Assembly: GCF_036711975.1 (NCBI RefSeq)
Contig: NC_091966.1
Span: 11,105,501 to 11,169,500, forward strand
Direction of reading: 5' to 3'
DNA: 64,000 nt
Origin: Onthophagus taurus
Taxonomy: Eukaryota > Arthropoda > Insecta > Coleoptera > Scarabaeidae
The position numbers and the translations under genes were made by a program. The first letter of the stretch is position 1; every line of letters starts with the position of its first letter. Positions 1-11,984 of the stretch are shown in pieces. The notes below the pieces were generated by a model. It saw nothing but the letters and a program-made list of their open reading frames with translations, made no database searches and was not told the DNA's origin.

Positions 1-1050
1 AAAACCATACGCTCTTGAGGACCAAGAATGGATACTGCTAGAAGACATGCGTAAATTACTAGTCACCTTTCAAATACTTTCCAAGAAACTCGGAGGAGGG
101 AAGTACGTCAAATTGCCTATGGTGGTTGTATGTATCAATATGCTAATAGATAATATTGAGAGCAAAATATTTGCATGGGACCGAAAGGCAGATCAAAACG
201 CTTATTGTTAGTTTTCAGGCTACGAGAGACAAAATATTAAAGCAATATCGTAAAACTAATTAGATTTATGCTGCAGTTTTAATTCTCGATTCTCGGCATA
301 AGATAGAAGTTTTTGATATGACAAGATGGAGCCAAGAATAAAAAGAGACTTCGATTCAGAAATTTGAAGATGTATACAAAGCCTATTTCCATCAATCAGA
401 AGGCCAACGTTCGAAAGTAACAGCATTGGAGGAACTAGAAGATTCTAGAGCAAAAAAGGCGGATTTTGTAATTGATTTTGATGTTTTGTATGCAGTAAAT
501 CCTACGCCTTCCGATGGAGAATAGATGCAGGAGCTTCAAAAATATTATTCTATGCCTCGGTGTAATAAAGACACAGATATATTACAATGGTGGAAAATTC
601 ATGCTTCTGAATTTCCTATTTTAAGTTTAATGGCACGACATCTCTTAAACATACCGGCTACTTCAGTCCCGGCGGAAAGATTATTCTCACGTGCTGCATC
701 AACTATAAGAAAAAATCGAAATCGCCTTAATAATAAATCTGCACGATGTTTGTTATGCCTAAACGATTGGGTGAAAACAAAATCATTTGCGGCCGACAGG
801 GCTGAGGGCTGTAATTCTCTCTTCCGACTCTTACATTATAGCAAGTATTTAAGTATTCCTTATTGCACTGAAACAATAAGATTATGCATGACGAGATTTC
901 GATACTTTTATGAGACTCTTGTACGAGAAACGAGACGAAACGAGAGTGAAGGTTGCGAGACGAGACTTGACACAAGACTTATTAGTTCATCGGCGAGACG
1001 AGACAAGACTTTATGAAAATCTCGTCTCGTTGGTCTCGTACGAAACACTA
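1..1050 (+). mobile_element. hAT transposon relic, 3' part of transposase
   Basis: The window opens inside a decayed hAT transposase. The best-preserved part is the C-terminal dimerisation region (about 630-770), with the family signature IPATSVPAERLFS followed by KNRNRLN and ending LLCLNDWVK. Upstream (about 25-190) another frame reads like the helical region of the same protein (KLLVTFQILSKKLGGGKY), and frames are broken between the two. The 3' end dissolves into CGAGACGAGA-type repeats. The 5' half lies outside the window. This is a dead DNA transposon copy; the family call is firm, the exact end is not. Confidence 0.75.
890..1045. repeat. Degenerate CGAGACGAGA subterminal repeats
   Basis: At least eight copies of a GAGACGAGA/GAAACGAGA-like motif occur here, and the reverse orientation (CTCGTCTCG) follows at 1020-1040. 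Short subterminal repeats like these are typical binding sites of hAT transposases, and their position next to the transposase end fits. Confidence 0.55.
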
Positions 1051-1635
1051 GTCAGGAATTGTAACACCAATTGTATTTGTAGAAAATTCTAGATATTCTA
1101 GAAGAATGTTGTCAAAGTGTGCCCGTTACTAATGTTCGCTATGAGCGATTCTGAAAATGATACGTATTTACACTCACAATCAGTGAATTGGGAAAATCAG
1201 AAAAAGTGTTTTCAGTTGCAGTTAATTTAGTACCAGAACTCGATGGTAAAAGATACAATTATCGAGGTAAGTATATAGGTGTTTATGAATAATCAAAGGA
1301 GAAAATTCATTTGTAAGCTATTTGGTTCTGATGTGTCATTGATGCAGTTTCACTTTTTCTTTTCAGAGTAACACCAACGTTACATCATTTTTAGATGCTT
1401 CGAAAGAAAATTGATTTTATACAGTAATTCTGCTGTGTACATCACAGAAATATAGATAGAATGAAATGTCAAAAATCTTGGAATGGGAAATAAATACAGC
1501 AAGATTAAACAACTTTTGTACAACAGCTTTTTCAATGTATCAAATTTTTTGTTACTTTTAATTTTAATATACAGTGTCCATCAAAAAGTCAGCAAGATCC
1601 TGGTTTATTGTTCCATTAGACTTACGTTTCTGAAA
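1051..1635. other. Intergenic, nothing recognised
   Basis: AT-rich sequence with short random open frames only. I see no coding similarity or repeat structure. Confidence 0.5.
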
Positions 1636-1750
1636 TTTTGTTTATGTGGGATGTTCATCTCAATCTTTTGTTCTAAAATATTTTCAAGATGGCCAACATT
1701 TCCAGTCCGCCGAAAATAGACCACAAAATTTTAAATGGAATATTAATTAA
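1636..1750 (+). repeat. Fragment related to the 57.7-kb transposon interior
   Basis: About 100 bases (GGGATGTTCATCTCAATC ... TTTCAAGATGGC ... TTTTAAATGGAAT) resemble 57725-57830 in the same orientation, inside the long-TIR transposon described below. It is probably a decayed fragment of the same or a sister family. Confidence 0.4.
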
Positions 1751-2254
1751 TTGTTTCGTCTACAGAATGGTTAAAAATTGAAGTAGTTATATAATATTAA
1801 TCACTGAACCTCGGCCGCAAGCAACCTCGGTTTAATTAATCAAAATATCTTCAACTTTATTTGATAAAGCCGAGCCGCCAAAATATGATGAACAGCTTCA
1901 TCATATTGTAATAATGTATATAATATTGTAGTATTTAATTAGTCGAAGAACTGCATCTTCAATTGAAAAAGCCGAGGCCGTGGCCCCACAATTTGATGTC
2001 CAGTTTTAGGTAGATATAATATTCAACACTGGAAACGACCATTTTGGGGAACATTAGTTTAGAAAATTTTGTTAAGTTAAAAAATTGGGGAACGAAAACA
2101 AGCTTGAACAGCTTTAAAATACTTGTTGTAATTTTTTTAAGTAACGCCAATTTGGAAAAAGTTTTAACTGTATACGAGGTCATCTGCACTTCCACCGCCA
2201 AAAATTGCAATAAACGATGAAACTATACGGTATCTACACTAATCTACATTGCAT
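1751..2254. other. Intergenic with scattered GCCGAG motifs
   Basis: AT-rich, with three GC-rich islands of similar wording (CCTCGGCCGCAAG near 1812, AAGCCGAGCCGCC near 1867, AAGCCGAGGCCGTGG near 1969). They may be degenerate copies of one repeat unit. No gene is visible. Confidence 0.35.
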
Positions 2255-2860
2255 ATGTCTTAAAGTAAGTGACTTCTTCTTCCTCAGCCTGCAATCACCT
2301 ACTGCTGGACACAAGCCTCTTTCAAATATCGCCATTTATTTTTGTCTTGTGCTGTTCTTATCTACTCTTACCCCGCCACACCCTTTACATCGATCCACCT
2401 CTTTTGCAGTCGTCCTGCACCTCTTCCACTTTCTTCTGGTCTCCACAAGCTTATTCTTTGTGTCCTTTTTTCTGTGTTTTCTCTTGTCACATGCTTGACC
2501 CATTGCCACTTAAGCCTCGCTATTCGACGCCTACATCTATCACTTGTGTTCTTTTGTAAATGTCGTTATTTCGTATTTTGTCTCAGACTAACTCCCTGCA
2601 TTGCTCGTTTCATCACTCTTTGGGTTACACTAAGTTGTTCTACAGTTTTCCTTGTCAAGGCTATTGTTTCAAGTCCGTATGTAGTTACTGGCAGTATGCA
2701 GCTATCATATATCTTTTGTCTTAGCCTTCTCGGTATTTTTTTGTTTTTCAGTATAAATATGAGCTTTCCAAATGCTGCCCATAATAGTTGAATCCGTCGT
2801 TTTATATCGCCTATTTGATTTTCTTTGCCAATTTTAATAGTGTGACCAAGATATATGTAT
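2255..2860 (-). mobile_element. LINE 3' end, RTE-like ORF2 C-terminus
   Basis: On the minus strand, 2730-2560 reads KIYDSCILPVTTYGLET...RAMQGVSLR and 2560-2370 reads RIARLKWQWVKHVTREN...GAGRLQKRWIDVKGVAG. This is the stereotyped C-terminal region after the reverse transcriptase of RTE/BovB-like LINEs. The tail (AGAGGCTTGTGTCCAGCAGT on the minus strand) matches the usual end of such proteins (GLCPAV-type). The copy is 5'-truncated, as is typical for LINE insertions, and has broken frames. Confidence 0.65.
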
Positions 2861-3561
2861 TTCTCTAAGGAGACGTTAAATTAGTGACTATCCTAGCAGA
2901 ATCGAACTTGTAGCTGGACAACAGACTTACAAGGTCCATATAACCTTGAGCGACAACAAAAACCAAAGTCTAGTACTGCCTAACAATCTTCACAATCAAG
3001 TAGAGTACCAGACATTGATATCCAACAAACCTACAAATATAATATTATGTCTACCTAAAATAGAAATCTGTAAATTAGGTTTTCTATCTGGACGGAATCA
3101 TAATTAATCTGTTTTTTTTTTTTAATTTTTGTTAATCTTTATTTATTGTACAACAACATTACAAAAAAATGTGTTAACTAATCATTATATCTAAATATAT
3201 TATAAAAATATACATTATGTTGTACATAGATGGATGGCAAAATATTGTGCAAGTGTAAAAATAATATCTCAAAAAAAAAGTTATTAGTAAAAAGTATATT
3301 AAGAAATAAAAGGGAATGTAAAAAAGCAAATAATAAATATGTTATCCAACATAATCTGTACACGTAAAGAAAAATAATAGTAAAGAATATCTTTCTATTT
3401 AATATCTTTTTATCAAATTCATCAAATCAATTCAAAAATTCATCTAAAATTTTTTGAAAGAGATTGTTAAGATTTAATTAAGGCAAAATGTCTTAAACGA
3501 TTTACGTAAATTTCTCTACGCAAAAGAGACATAAAAGTTAAGCTTTTAAAAGAATTATTTA
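2861..3561. other. AT-rich spacer downstream of tsg
   Basis: Includes a 12-T run near 3113 and A-rich stretches. It probably holds the 3' UTR and polyadenylation region of tsg. Nothing else is recognised. Confidence 0.45.
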
Positions 3562-4436
3562 CTATTCCATGTTATCATCTGCACCCTCTCCATAAGAATA
3601 ATCATCGTAATTTTCTTCGTCTATTGTATTTAGTTCAATTGAAGAACATTTTAAACACCTAAATAAACAACACAAATTTAATAAATACTGCGTGAAAATG
3701 AAATAATAAATTACTTAGATTCTCCAATTCCATAGTTGATACAACTATCTCCAACGCATTCACAGCATCCATTATGAAACCATCGAACGCTACTCGCCCC
3801 CATAGATTGACAATGTGCTCTACATTTTGAATGACTCAAACAATTGGTCATAAAAGCAACTGTGCAATTTGGAGTGGGTAACGGTTTTCCGTTTGGATCT
3901 GAGCTTTCTAAACAATATTAAAACATTCAATTTAATCGAAAACAAATAAATAATGGTAACTTACGTAATTGTAGTTTATAATCTTTTGTGCTTGGTGCAA
4001 ATTGTAAAGGATCAAATTGAATAGCAAAAGTATAACTTATCCATCGATCTTCCGGGTCTGGTTGTTCGGTGAGTGCTGTAAATAATCCTGGGACTTTTTC
4101 TTGAAAATCCTCTATGGAAGATTGTTTGCTTAGTGATAAACCCGTATCATTTAATTTAGGGCACATATCTATGTTAAAAAATGATTTAGTTTTAATTAAT
4201 AAAAGAAAACATTTTATCTTACCAACACACGAACAACATTCTGTAAAACTATATCCTAAACAGTGGAAACATTCTTTGCAACATGTACAATTGTTATAAT
4301 CGCATTTACACGATTGAGTTAGCAAGCATTTGCTTACTATACTTCCACAAACTGCTTCATTACATGTACTTGATAGTTGTATAAGAAAGAAAGTGATAAT
4401 TATTGATGCTGTAAGTATTGATACGGATTTCCACAT
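3562..4436 (-). CDS. tsg: Twisted gastrulation, secreted BMP modulator
   Basis: Four coding exons on the minus strand: 4436-4223, 4168-3965, 3907-3715 and 3658-3562. All have GT-AG junctions and splice in frame to 235 aa. Residues 1-24 are a signal peptide (hydrophobic IIITFFLIQL). The mature protein starts CNEAVCGSIVSKCLLTQSC, the hallmark of the Tsg N-terminal cysteine-rich BMP-binding domain. It continues KECFHCLGYSFTECCSCV and MCPKLND, with the conserved N-C-T glycosylation sequon at Asn49. The C-terminal domain has CTVAFMTNCL, SMGASSVRWFHNGCCECVG and CINYGIGESKCLKC. An acidic tail of about 20 residues follows. In animals Tsg works with Chordin/Sog and Tolloid to shuttle or release BMP/Dpp ligands outside the cell. 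Length and cysteine spacing match the family. The start is the only ATG that gives a signal peptide. Confidence 0.95.
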
Positions 4437-5274
4437 TTCTTAACTAAAAAATTAATAAATTAATAATATTCAATATAGTGAAATGATTTTGATGGGAATG
4501 TGATCTTTAATAATTAATTAATTGTTAATGTGTAGTTTAAAAATAACCAAGTTAAAACTAACAATAACAAAACTGCAGTAACAATAATAGACATGTTTTC
4601 ATCGGACGGAAAAAGAATAACAAACTTCGATTCTACGAAGAAAAAAGGTTAAGTGAGAGTCAATAACTTACACACTTTAATAGAATTCAAATAAAAATAG
4701 AATATGACATTAAGGAGGTGTTTAATTTAACACTTATTTTAGTTTTGTTCAAGAAAATTAAAGTTATTTTAAAATTTATTTTAGACACGAAATTTTTCAA
4801 GAACTTATCTTAAAAGCAAACAACATTCCTTAAATTTCTTAAAACGTTACGATATTTCTCAAGAGTTTCCCAAATGTTTTTCAAGAACCTAATTTAATTT
4901 TCTTTTTAATCATTAAATTTTGATTATGACTTTGTTTTCTGATCGTAAGCAAATTCTGGTCATTTCTTTATAATTCTGTGTACGTTATTTACAGGAATGT
5001 TATTAAAGTTTCTCGAAAATCATTAATATTAAATTTTATTTTCCTCAATTGATCTAAATCTTCGAAATGTTTATAGAACCATTATCGTTTATTTCATTTG
5101 AATTCCACGGAACCAAGTTATATACGAATCTCAAGCTTTTGTTTTTGAGTTATTAATTTTTATTATTATTCAATACGATTATTCTACAATTTTGTAACAG
5201 GTTATCTTCTAATTTTCGTAATATATCAAAATGTATACAAAGAGACATAGGGAGAAAAAAATTCATAATTCCCT
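4437..5274. other. tsg upstream region
   Basis: AT-rich and without open frames. It should contain the tsg promoter, but I cannot point to a convincing TATA/Inr/DPE set. Confidence 0.4.
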
Positions 5275-5830
5275 TTATTGAACACTCAGGCAAAACAGTA
5301 AACAAAAAGAAGACCTGAAACAACTCAGTGAAAATCCGTCGATTTGGGACTTCTTTATAGGCAGATAAATTCCATCAAATTTGGTGGACATAACAGAAGC
5401 ATTTGATCTGCATTCTCTGATCTGAAATAGATGAAGAAGTAACGAATAATGAATGGCAAAGAGAAAAACTAATTGTTTAAAATCTAATATAAAACGATTA
5501 AATAGGTATCAATGATTGATTTGAGTTGCTATCTGGCTGAATCATGGATGAGAGAGAGATTAAATAGTAACACTTTAGGTTGCAATATTCGCCAAAATAT
5601 AAATAATATCCTGAAGATTTCGGACAACGATGAAGAATCTGAAAACAACAAACGAAAAATTTGTTTCTTCTGCCCAAGTAGGAAAAGACGTATTGAGTAA
5701 AATTTTTTGTTACCTGGGAATTATTTTGAACCATGTCTAAAACACAATCTTACTATGTGCAATTGTATTGTACCAATGATAACAGAGCATGAATTTAGAC
5801 AAAACCTGTAGTCACAACCACGAAAGAAAA
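5275..5830 (+). mobile_element. piggyBac-like transposase C-terminal relic
   Basis: Frame 5512-5697 ends NNKRKICFFCPSRKRRIE, and the continuing sequence reads YFEPCLKHNLTMCNC. Such spaced cysteines (C-x2-C ... C-x2-H/K-x4-C-x-C) resemble the Cys-rich C-terminal domain of piggyBac transposases. There is a stop between the halves. Upstream sequence from 5275 may belong to it but is too decayed to claim. Confidence 0.45.
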
Positions 5831-6254
5831 ACAATTTGCTAACTTTTAAATCCAAATTACTGCTTTGTAGAGGTAAGGGACTAGGTTCAAAATAATTCAT
5901 TGATACACATTGTACAATTTTTGCACGATATGTAGGTAATACATAATAAATAATGCTCTAAATACTAATTTTTACTTTTTCTTATAATAAATATTTTTCT
6001 GAAAGGTGGTGTTATTTGTTTAAGTCATAAAATTTACGATAGTTCAGTATTAACGTTCGTAGAAAAAAGTCCAGTAATCTAGGATTAGAGAACTGAACTG
6101 AGAATTAGGAAAGTTTCAAAACCGTACAAAAAAATGCCAGCAACTTAAGCGAGAAATCCGAATTAACAGCTAATAATGTCACTACTTCGACTATTCGCTA
6201 TTGACAACGACACGTAAAACAAAAAGAACAGTTACATGAATCCCTCCCATTAAA
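5831..6254. other. Intergenic, nothing recognised
   Basis: AT-rich, without frames or repeats that I can identify. Confidence 0.4.
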
Positions 6255-6605
6255 TTTTGATGGGGCGTGGATAAGATAAAAATAGAAGTATTTGTCAACT
6301 ATCTTGCAGACATCTTCAGACCACATGATAAAGCAAGTACTGACCTTTTAGCTAACATCAAAATAAACGATGAGAGAACTAAACACAATTAGAATAACAA
6401 TCAAACATGTTCCAGATTGCTGAAAAGTTGCAAATGTTAATATGCTGCCGAAAACATGGCATTAGGTAAGTCGCCCAATGATATAAAAGTCATACAAGTC
6501 AATATCATTGCTTCCTATCATGTTGAATGTATTCGAAAAGCTTCTGTTACAGAGATGCAACCACTCATACTTGGAACACCACTGATTCCGGACCATCAGT
6601 GTTGA
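6255..6605 (+). mobile_element. Jockey-type LINE reverse transcriptase fragment
   Basis: Plus-strand frames read MALGKSPNDIK, then LPIMLNVFEKLLLQR, then LILGTPLIPDHQ. In intact Jockey-clade LINEs this is the continuous stretch GKPPxDxxSYRPISLLPxxSKxFEKLLLxR...IPDHQFGFR. Frameshifts separate the pieces. Only this part of the reverse transcriptase survives. Confidence 0.6.
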
Positions 6606-6870
6606 CATCTGTTGATTTTTGCGACGATTCGTAAATACATTATTTTATTCTACATATTTCTGATAATAAAATTAATAGTCAAAAGATTCTATTTCTATCT
6701 TAAAATCGTGATACAAATGTTTTAAATGCAACGTTTTTTACACCATCTGAAACTTATAACCGCTATTCCCACAAATGTCGCGTGTTAGCATCTCACCAGA
6801 AAAACAAGACCATCAGATTTTCAAAATGTTCCGGTCTCTCCTCATTATACCTACTTGCAAACCAAGCATA

Positions 6871-6994
6871 TACAGGGTGATTTATTAGCTCACCATCAAA
6901 CTTTGACATATCATTGCTAATTCAATTACCAAAAAAAATGTTAATGAATGTCCTGTTTCAATTATTTACGAAATTTATAACACTTTAAAGTTTT
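6871..6994 (+). repeat. Left terminal inverted repeat
   Basis: About 124 bases, inverted relative to 8223-8350 with only a few mismatches (for example AGCTCACC versus AGTTCACC, and a 4-base indel near the inner third). Confidence 0.9.
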
Positions 6995-8222
6995 CTGCAG
7001 CAAATTTATTAATAATCAGTATAATCTAACATGCAACAAAAACAATGTTGTCATTGTAATATGTCAGTTTGCTGTAAGGTTTAATTATTACATACAAGAA
7101 GAAACTCATAATGTACGCTTATAGCACTGAAGAGTATGTTGATATAATTTTCGTGTATGGTTTTTGCAATGGAAATGCTCGACAATCAGTACGAGAATAT
7201 CAAGAAAGATTTCCACAGCGTCATTTGCCATATTATTCACTTTTTAGCGATTCTTTCAGAAGACTTCGAGAAACATGTAATCCTGCTCTAGCAAAAACTA
7301 TTCGACCGCATGTAGTTAATCTTCGTCTAGATTAACTAAGATTAACTAATTATAGAAGAAGCTATAATTATTGCTGTTATTAATAATCGGTCCATCAGCA
7401 CTCGAAGAATAGCACACAACATACATGTAAGTCAAATTTTTGCATGGCGCGTATTTAACCGCGAAATCTTTCATCCGTATCGTAAACAGAACGTTCAAGC
7501 TCTACAGCCAGGAGATAATCAGCAACGGTTAGCATTTTGTGAATGGTTATTGCAGCAACATGCCCAAAATAATGACTTCATTTCAAAATTGTTCTCTGGA
7601 GAAATGAATCATGTTTTACACGAGATGGTATAAATAATTACCATAATGAACATATCTGGGCATTACAAAATCCGCATGCGATTTGACCAAGGAAATTTCA
7701 ACAACGTTTCAGCATCAACGATTGGGGTGGAATTTAACAACAATTGACTAGGTTTTCATGTTTGAACGCTGTAAATCACAGATTTTTTTTTGATCAATAC
7801 ACTTTTTCATTTACTTGACAATATACTTCTTAATGTAATTCAAAATATGTGGTACCAGCACGATGGTGCCCTACCTCATCGCGGTCGAGTGGTTAAAACA
7901 ATATTTTCCAAACAAGTGGATTGGTAATAATGTTCCATATGCTTGACCACCCCGACCTTAATCCATTGGATTTCTACTTATGGGGTCAAATGAAACAAAT
8001 TGTGTATCAAGTGGAAATTAAACACACGAGAACAGTTATTAAACAGAATACAAATGGCTGCTACTGAAATAAGAAATCAACCAGACATTTTAATTCGGCT
8101 GAAGAACTCTTTAATTCCTCGTTGTGAAACATGTATTCTATCAGAAGGAGGCTATTTTGAACAATATTTGTAATATTTACGTGTTTTAAATAAATGTTCC
8201 AGTTAATTATGATATGAAAATT

Positions 8223-8350
8223 AAAACTTTAAAGTGTTATAATTTCGTAAATAATTGAAATAGGACATATGTTCATAAACATTTTTTTTTGGTAATTGGA
8301 TTAGCTATCATATGTCAAAGTTTGATGGTGAACTAATAAATCACCCTGTA
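8223..8350 (-). repeat. Right terminal inverted repeat
   Basis: Reverse complement of 6871-6994. It ends TCACCCTGTA next to TA. Confidence 0.9.
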
Positions 8351-9090
8351 TAAATAGATTGGTATACTGAGGCGTCGTTAACTAATTGTATGTAAAGGAT
8401 TCTTTGATACTTAATAAAAAATCCAATATTTTAAAGCCATACATCTAAAGGTTGTATTTGACCTATTATGTCTATGTGATCTTTAATGGTGCTTCTTCAG
8501 TAATATTTTCAACACAGCATCCATTACAAGCAGCCATTAATACCAATGGTGCCAATTTTGCGTATATTCTGACGTCATTTTTCGTGATGCCAAAACAAAT
8601 AAGTCCGATTGACTGTGATGCTGACGTTGTGTTTATTGTCGTCAGTCCAAGTGTCGCAGTGTCTGAGATTTTTTCCGGCACTATTGAGATTGGAGAAGAA
8701 GCCTGTTATCAGCAGAAATGACAATCTTTTACAAAACTGATGGTATTTCTATCTATAGTGGCTCTAATTTAACTAACATGTTTTTTTTTCTTGCTTTTTA
8801 TATCATTTCAGCTTCGTTCACTTTGGCTAAACAAAGTACAATCCTCCAGGTATTTTACCTCCTGCGTGATATCAATAGAAAGCTCTTCAAAAAGTGCTAT
8901 TAGAACATATAACTTTTTACTTGAAAGGTTAGTTACACCATCAGAGATCTATCATGTTTTGTAATTTCGTAGGGGTTTGTCTGATGAATATGGAAAAGTC
9001 ACGTAATTATTTATTATTTTAAATATTTAGGAAGAGCTATATCTGCAAGCTTATTACAGGACCTAAGAAACGATATGACAGATTTTCTAT
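8351..9090. other. Spacer with an orphan open frame on the minus strand
   Basis: The minus-strand frame from about 8720 to 8472 has coding-like codon use and reads PEKISDTATLGLTTINT ... ICFGITKNDVRIYAKLAPL ... VLMAACNGCC. I do not recognise it. The plus strand of the same stretch is also open (8452-8721). It could be a host exon or a piece of a mobile element. No splice pattern settles it. Confidence 0.3.
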
Positions 9091-10389
9091 GATATATTAC
9101 GCCAAAAAACCATGGATATTTCCTTTTCCTTCTAGCGACTCTTGAATGTGACGATATTGGTCCGCTGGAAATGCAGCATTAATACACTCTTTGATATTTG
9201 TCTTTGCTATTGTTATAAGAATAAAATATTTTTTATATCTCCACTTTGTTGACAAATATACTGATGCATGTCGTATACAATAATAAGTCATTAATTTCGT
9301 TAATATATAGCAATGTAAGTTATTTTCGCCTTTAGTAAATGTTGTAAACATAGTGAAAATTGAATTCAATTCATGCTTTCATGTTGAATTTAGATTTCAG
9401 ATGCACGTTACAATTGTTGCACGTCTTGAATTTATTACAGAATCTTTGTACGTTATGTTAATTTTCGCAAAACAAGAAAAAAGTGACGCCACTTTGAATT
9501 TAACCTGCTCATTAAATCTACGTGATCTGCATTAACGATGATTTGACCAAATAGTTAATCGACAAAAATTTTTATTACATTTTTTCTTAAAATATTTACA
9601 AGATTTTTAAACTACACTTTTCGAAAAACTTTAAATTAAGACACATAACAGAGCCATAAAAAGAGTATATTTTTTACAATTAATACTATTGCTGATACTT
9701 GGAACTGAATACTGATGTAGAACATTGGTAAATAAATTTGAAGTTTCAGGAATTTCCTATTCAATAAATAGTGCAGTAAAATGAAAACTAGCAATGATTT
9801 CAATTGAGGGGATTTCAAAGAATTTATTCTAAAATGTTAAGCTTATAATTTTTAGAAATAATGTGTGTATTAATAGAAAAATTTTCTAAAATTTATTATA
9901 GTGTTTATGAACTGAAAATTAATTAACTGATAACTTTCCCGGTTTCATAACCAAGTATAAAATGTGAAGTTCCACTTTAAGTGATGTCATAACATTTTAC
10001 ACCTACAACAACTTTAAATTTATGCTGTAAATATTATAACGTATACTTAATTAATTTAATCATACACATATTACTTGTATAATATAAAATAATAGGTTAA
10101 AAATTCTTGAAGATAACACAACATAACAATAAATAATAATATATCTTGAAAGATAACGCAGATATTTATAATTGTCTTCGGTTTAAAGCCTTCCCACAAT
10201 CAAAAGTTTAATTTTCCAGCGATTTAAAGACAATGCCATACCGCAAAATGCTGATTGATAATAAATAACATTGATTTGATGAAAAAAAATTTCTTATCCA
10301 ACTATTTTCAACCTACAAGATTTGCCTTTACAATACAAAACCGGCTATAATAATAAATTTTAAACACAGACGTAATTTGCAAATTAACC
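9091..10389. other. AT-rich spacer
   Basis: A minus-strand frame 9097-9369 (90 codons) and a plus frame 9353-9535 are open, but they have no recognisable motifs and high AT content, so I treat them as chance. Nothing else is seen. Confidence 0.4.
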
Positions 10390-10800
10390 CCGGGGCGATA
10401 AGAAAACCTCCGTCGTCAGAGTGCTGACTGCGTTCTTGCCTTCTCCGTAGAAAATTCTCTCTCAAACAACACACTTGGAGGAGAACTTATACCACACACT
10501 ATTCTCACCATCCACACAAATCTCTCTCATCTCAATTAACTCGCCGAATCTTACTCACCAATTTATAACGATTTAGAAAAAGTCTAAAAATGTTGTTGGT
10601 AAAAAATTAACCCTTGGATATTGTATGGGACACTATTGGTTGTTGTTCACCGAATCGAAACCTTTAATGAACCTTTGTAGCATGGTGCTTCTCTTCTGGA
10701 ACTTGTTTTGCTACTGATGCCGTTCCCCACCTCCTCTTCTGAAGTCGAGTAGACTGTCTGGCGAGCGCGGCGTGATCGGGTCTTAAAAGAAAAAGATCGT
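10390..10800. other. GC/CT-rich block of unknown origin
   Basis: An island of higher GC (CCCCGGGGCGATAAG ... CTGCGTTCTTGCCTTCTCC ... GGCGAGCGCGGCGTG) in very AT-rich surroundings, without an open frame. It could be an untranslated exon/promoter on either strand or a non-coding end of a retroelement. I see no decisive termini. Confidence 0.3.
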
Positions 10801-11984
10801 AAGATAGATTATATAATGGAATTGAAAGAGATGGAACGCTGGGAATTCAGAATCACTGGTCCAAGCTGGTCATGAACGCAAGTGTCTCTGCGCGGTGCGT
10901 TATTTGAAAATTCTTTATACCGATTTCATAATGATAATAAATACAAAATTCTTATTTTTTGCTTACAGATATTTACATAAATTCTTAAAAGAGAATTATT
11001 TCCAATGAAGTTTTAATATTTTATGAATGAAGAATAATTTGGATAAAATTTAAAGAACTTTTTATTCAAAAAATTGAAATAAAATGAACGAAAACTACTG
11101 CTCAATTGAGACATAATCAGTGAAGAATTTTTATGGGGCCGGCGCGTTGCAAGGTTGGTGGTCAGATCTTGTTAAGGTGGGTATAAATTTGGGAATGCCA
11201 AAAGTAAGTTTTAGACCATAAAATTTTATCGGAATCATTAGAATTCGATTAAATATTATACTGTAAAAGTATACACTCATGTTAACATACATTCAGTAAT
11301 TCGTCTTCTTTATTAACACACAAATTCTGAAGGGAAAGTTAATTTATTTATTTATCTATGTCGCATATGAGTTGCATCAGTGAGAGCATTAATTTCTATC
11401 CTAGTGTCGGAAGTGCATTTTAATATTTATTTGTTAACGAATAATTTTAGCAACGAAGTTAGTTTTAAGTTTATCATTCTAGTGAATCTCATTATAGGCG
11501 TTTGTAAGAAATATTTTCAGTAAAACTAACATGAAGTGACATAATTATGTCATCTTGATCTAAATTTATTATTACTCACTGCCTAGAATAGACTAGAGCT
11601 TAGGCCAGTTAGCAAATGGTATTGCAGAAAATGGTATTCAAGTATAGGATGCTAGGTATATTAAACAAAATCATCTAAATTATTATTTTTCTACAAATTT
11701 TCGAATCACAATAATTTGTTACTATTCAATGTAGTGCAATGAAATCCCTTTAATAACTCAAAAGTCGGTGAAATCAGGTACTTTGGCCACGTCCGAAGGC
11801 CAATACAAAGACTGTTCAACTTAATGTCCAAAAAATCTTTGTAAAGATGGTCTTAATCTCTAGAAATGATGTTTTGATGATTGTAATCGCTGGCAGCTAT
11901 AACTTGACATCCCAGTAATTTGAAAAAATCACTACACTGACTGTCGGTTATACATTTATTCGGAGGAATAAAGCTGTTTTAGGT
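10801..11984. other. AT-rich spacer
   Basis: No frames, repeats or motifs that I can support. Confidence 0.4.

Larger units (their letters stand above)
6871..8350 (+). mobile_element. Tc1/mariner-superfamily element with both TIRs, transposase decayed
   Basis: A 1.48-kb element bounded by near-identical inverted repeats (6871-6994 and 8223-8350) that start TACAGGGTGATTTATTAG. A TA dinucleotide on each side fits the TA target of this superfamily. Inside, 7111-7335 encodes the N-terminal helix-turn-helix ([20 protein letters not shown] ... [13 protein letters not shown]) of the DUF4817/DDE_3-type transposases found in insects. Further frames read RSISTRRIAHNI, HPYRKQNVQALQPGDNQQRL and CEWLLQQHAQ, then a C-terminal piece HPDLNPLDFYLWGQMKQ containing the third catalytic acid. 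At least three frame changes and stops make it non-autonomous and dead, but the ends are whole. Confidence 0.85.

Noticed and set aside
9097-9535. Overlapping frames near 9.1-9.5 kb as a chemoreceptor-type gene
   Set aside because: The composition tempted me, but I found no conserved motif, no splice pattern and no second exon.
10390-10800. LTR of a retroelement
   Set aside because: The GC-rich block is suggestive, but no second copy, TG...CA ends or primer site could be shown, so the origin is left open.
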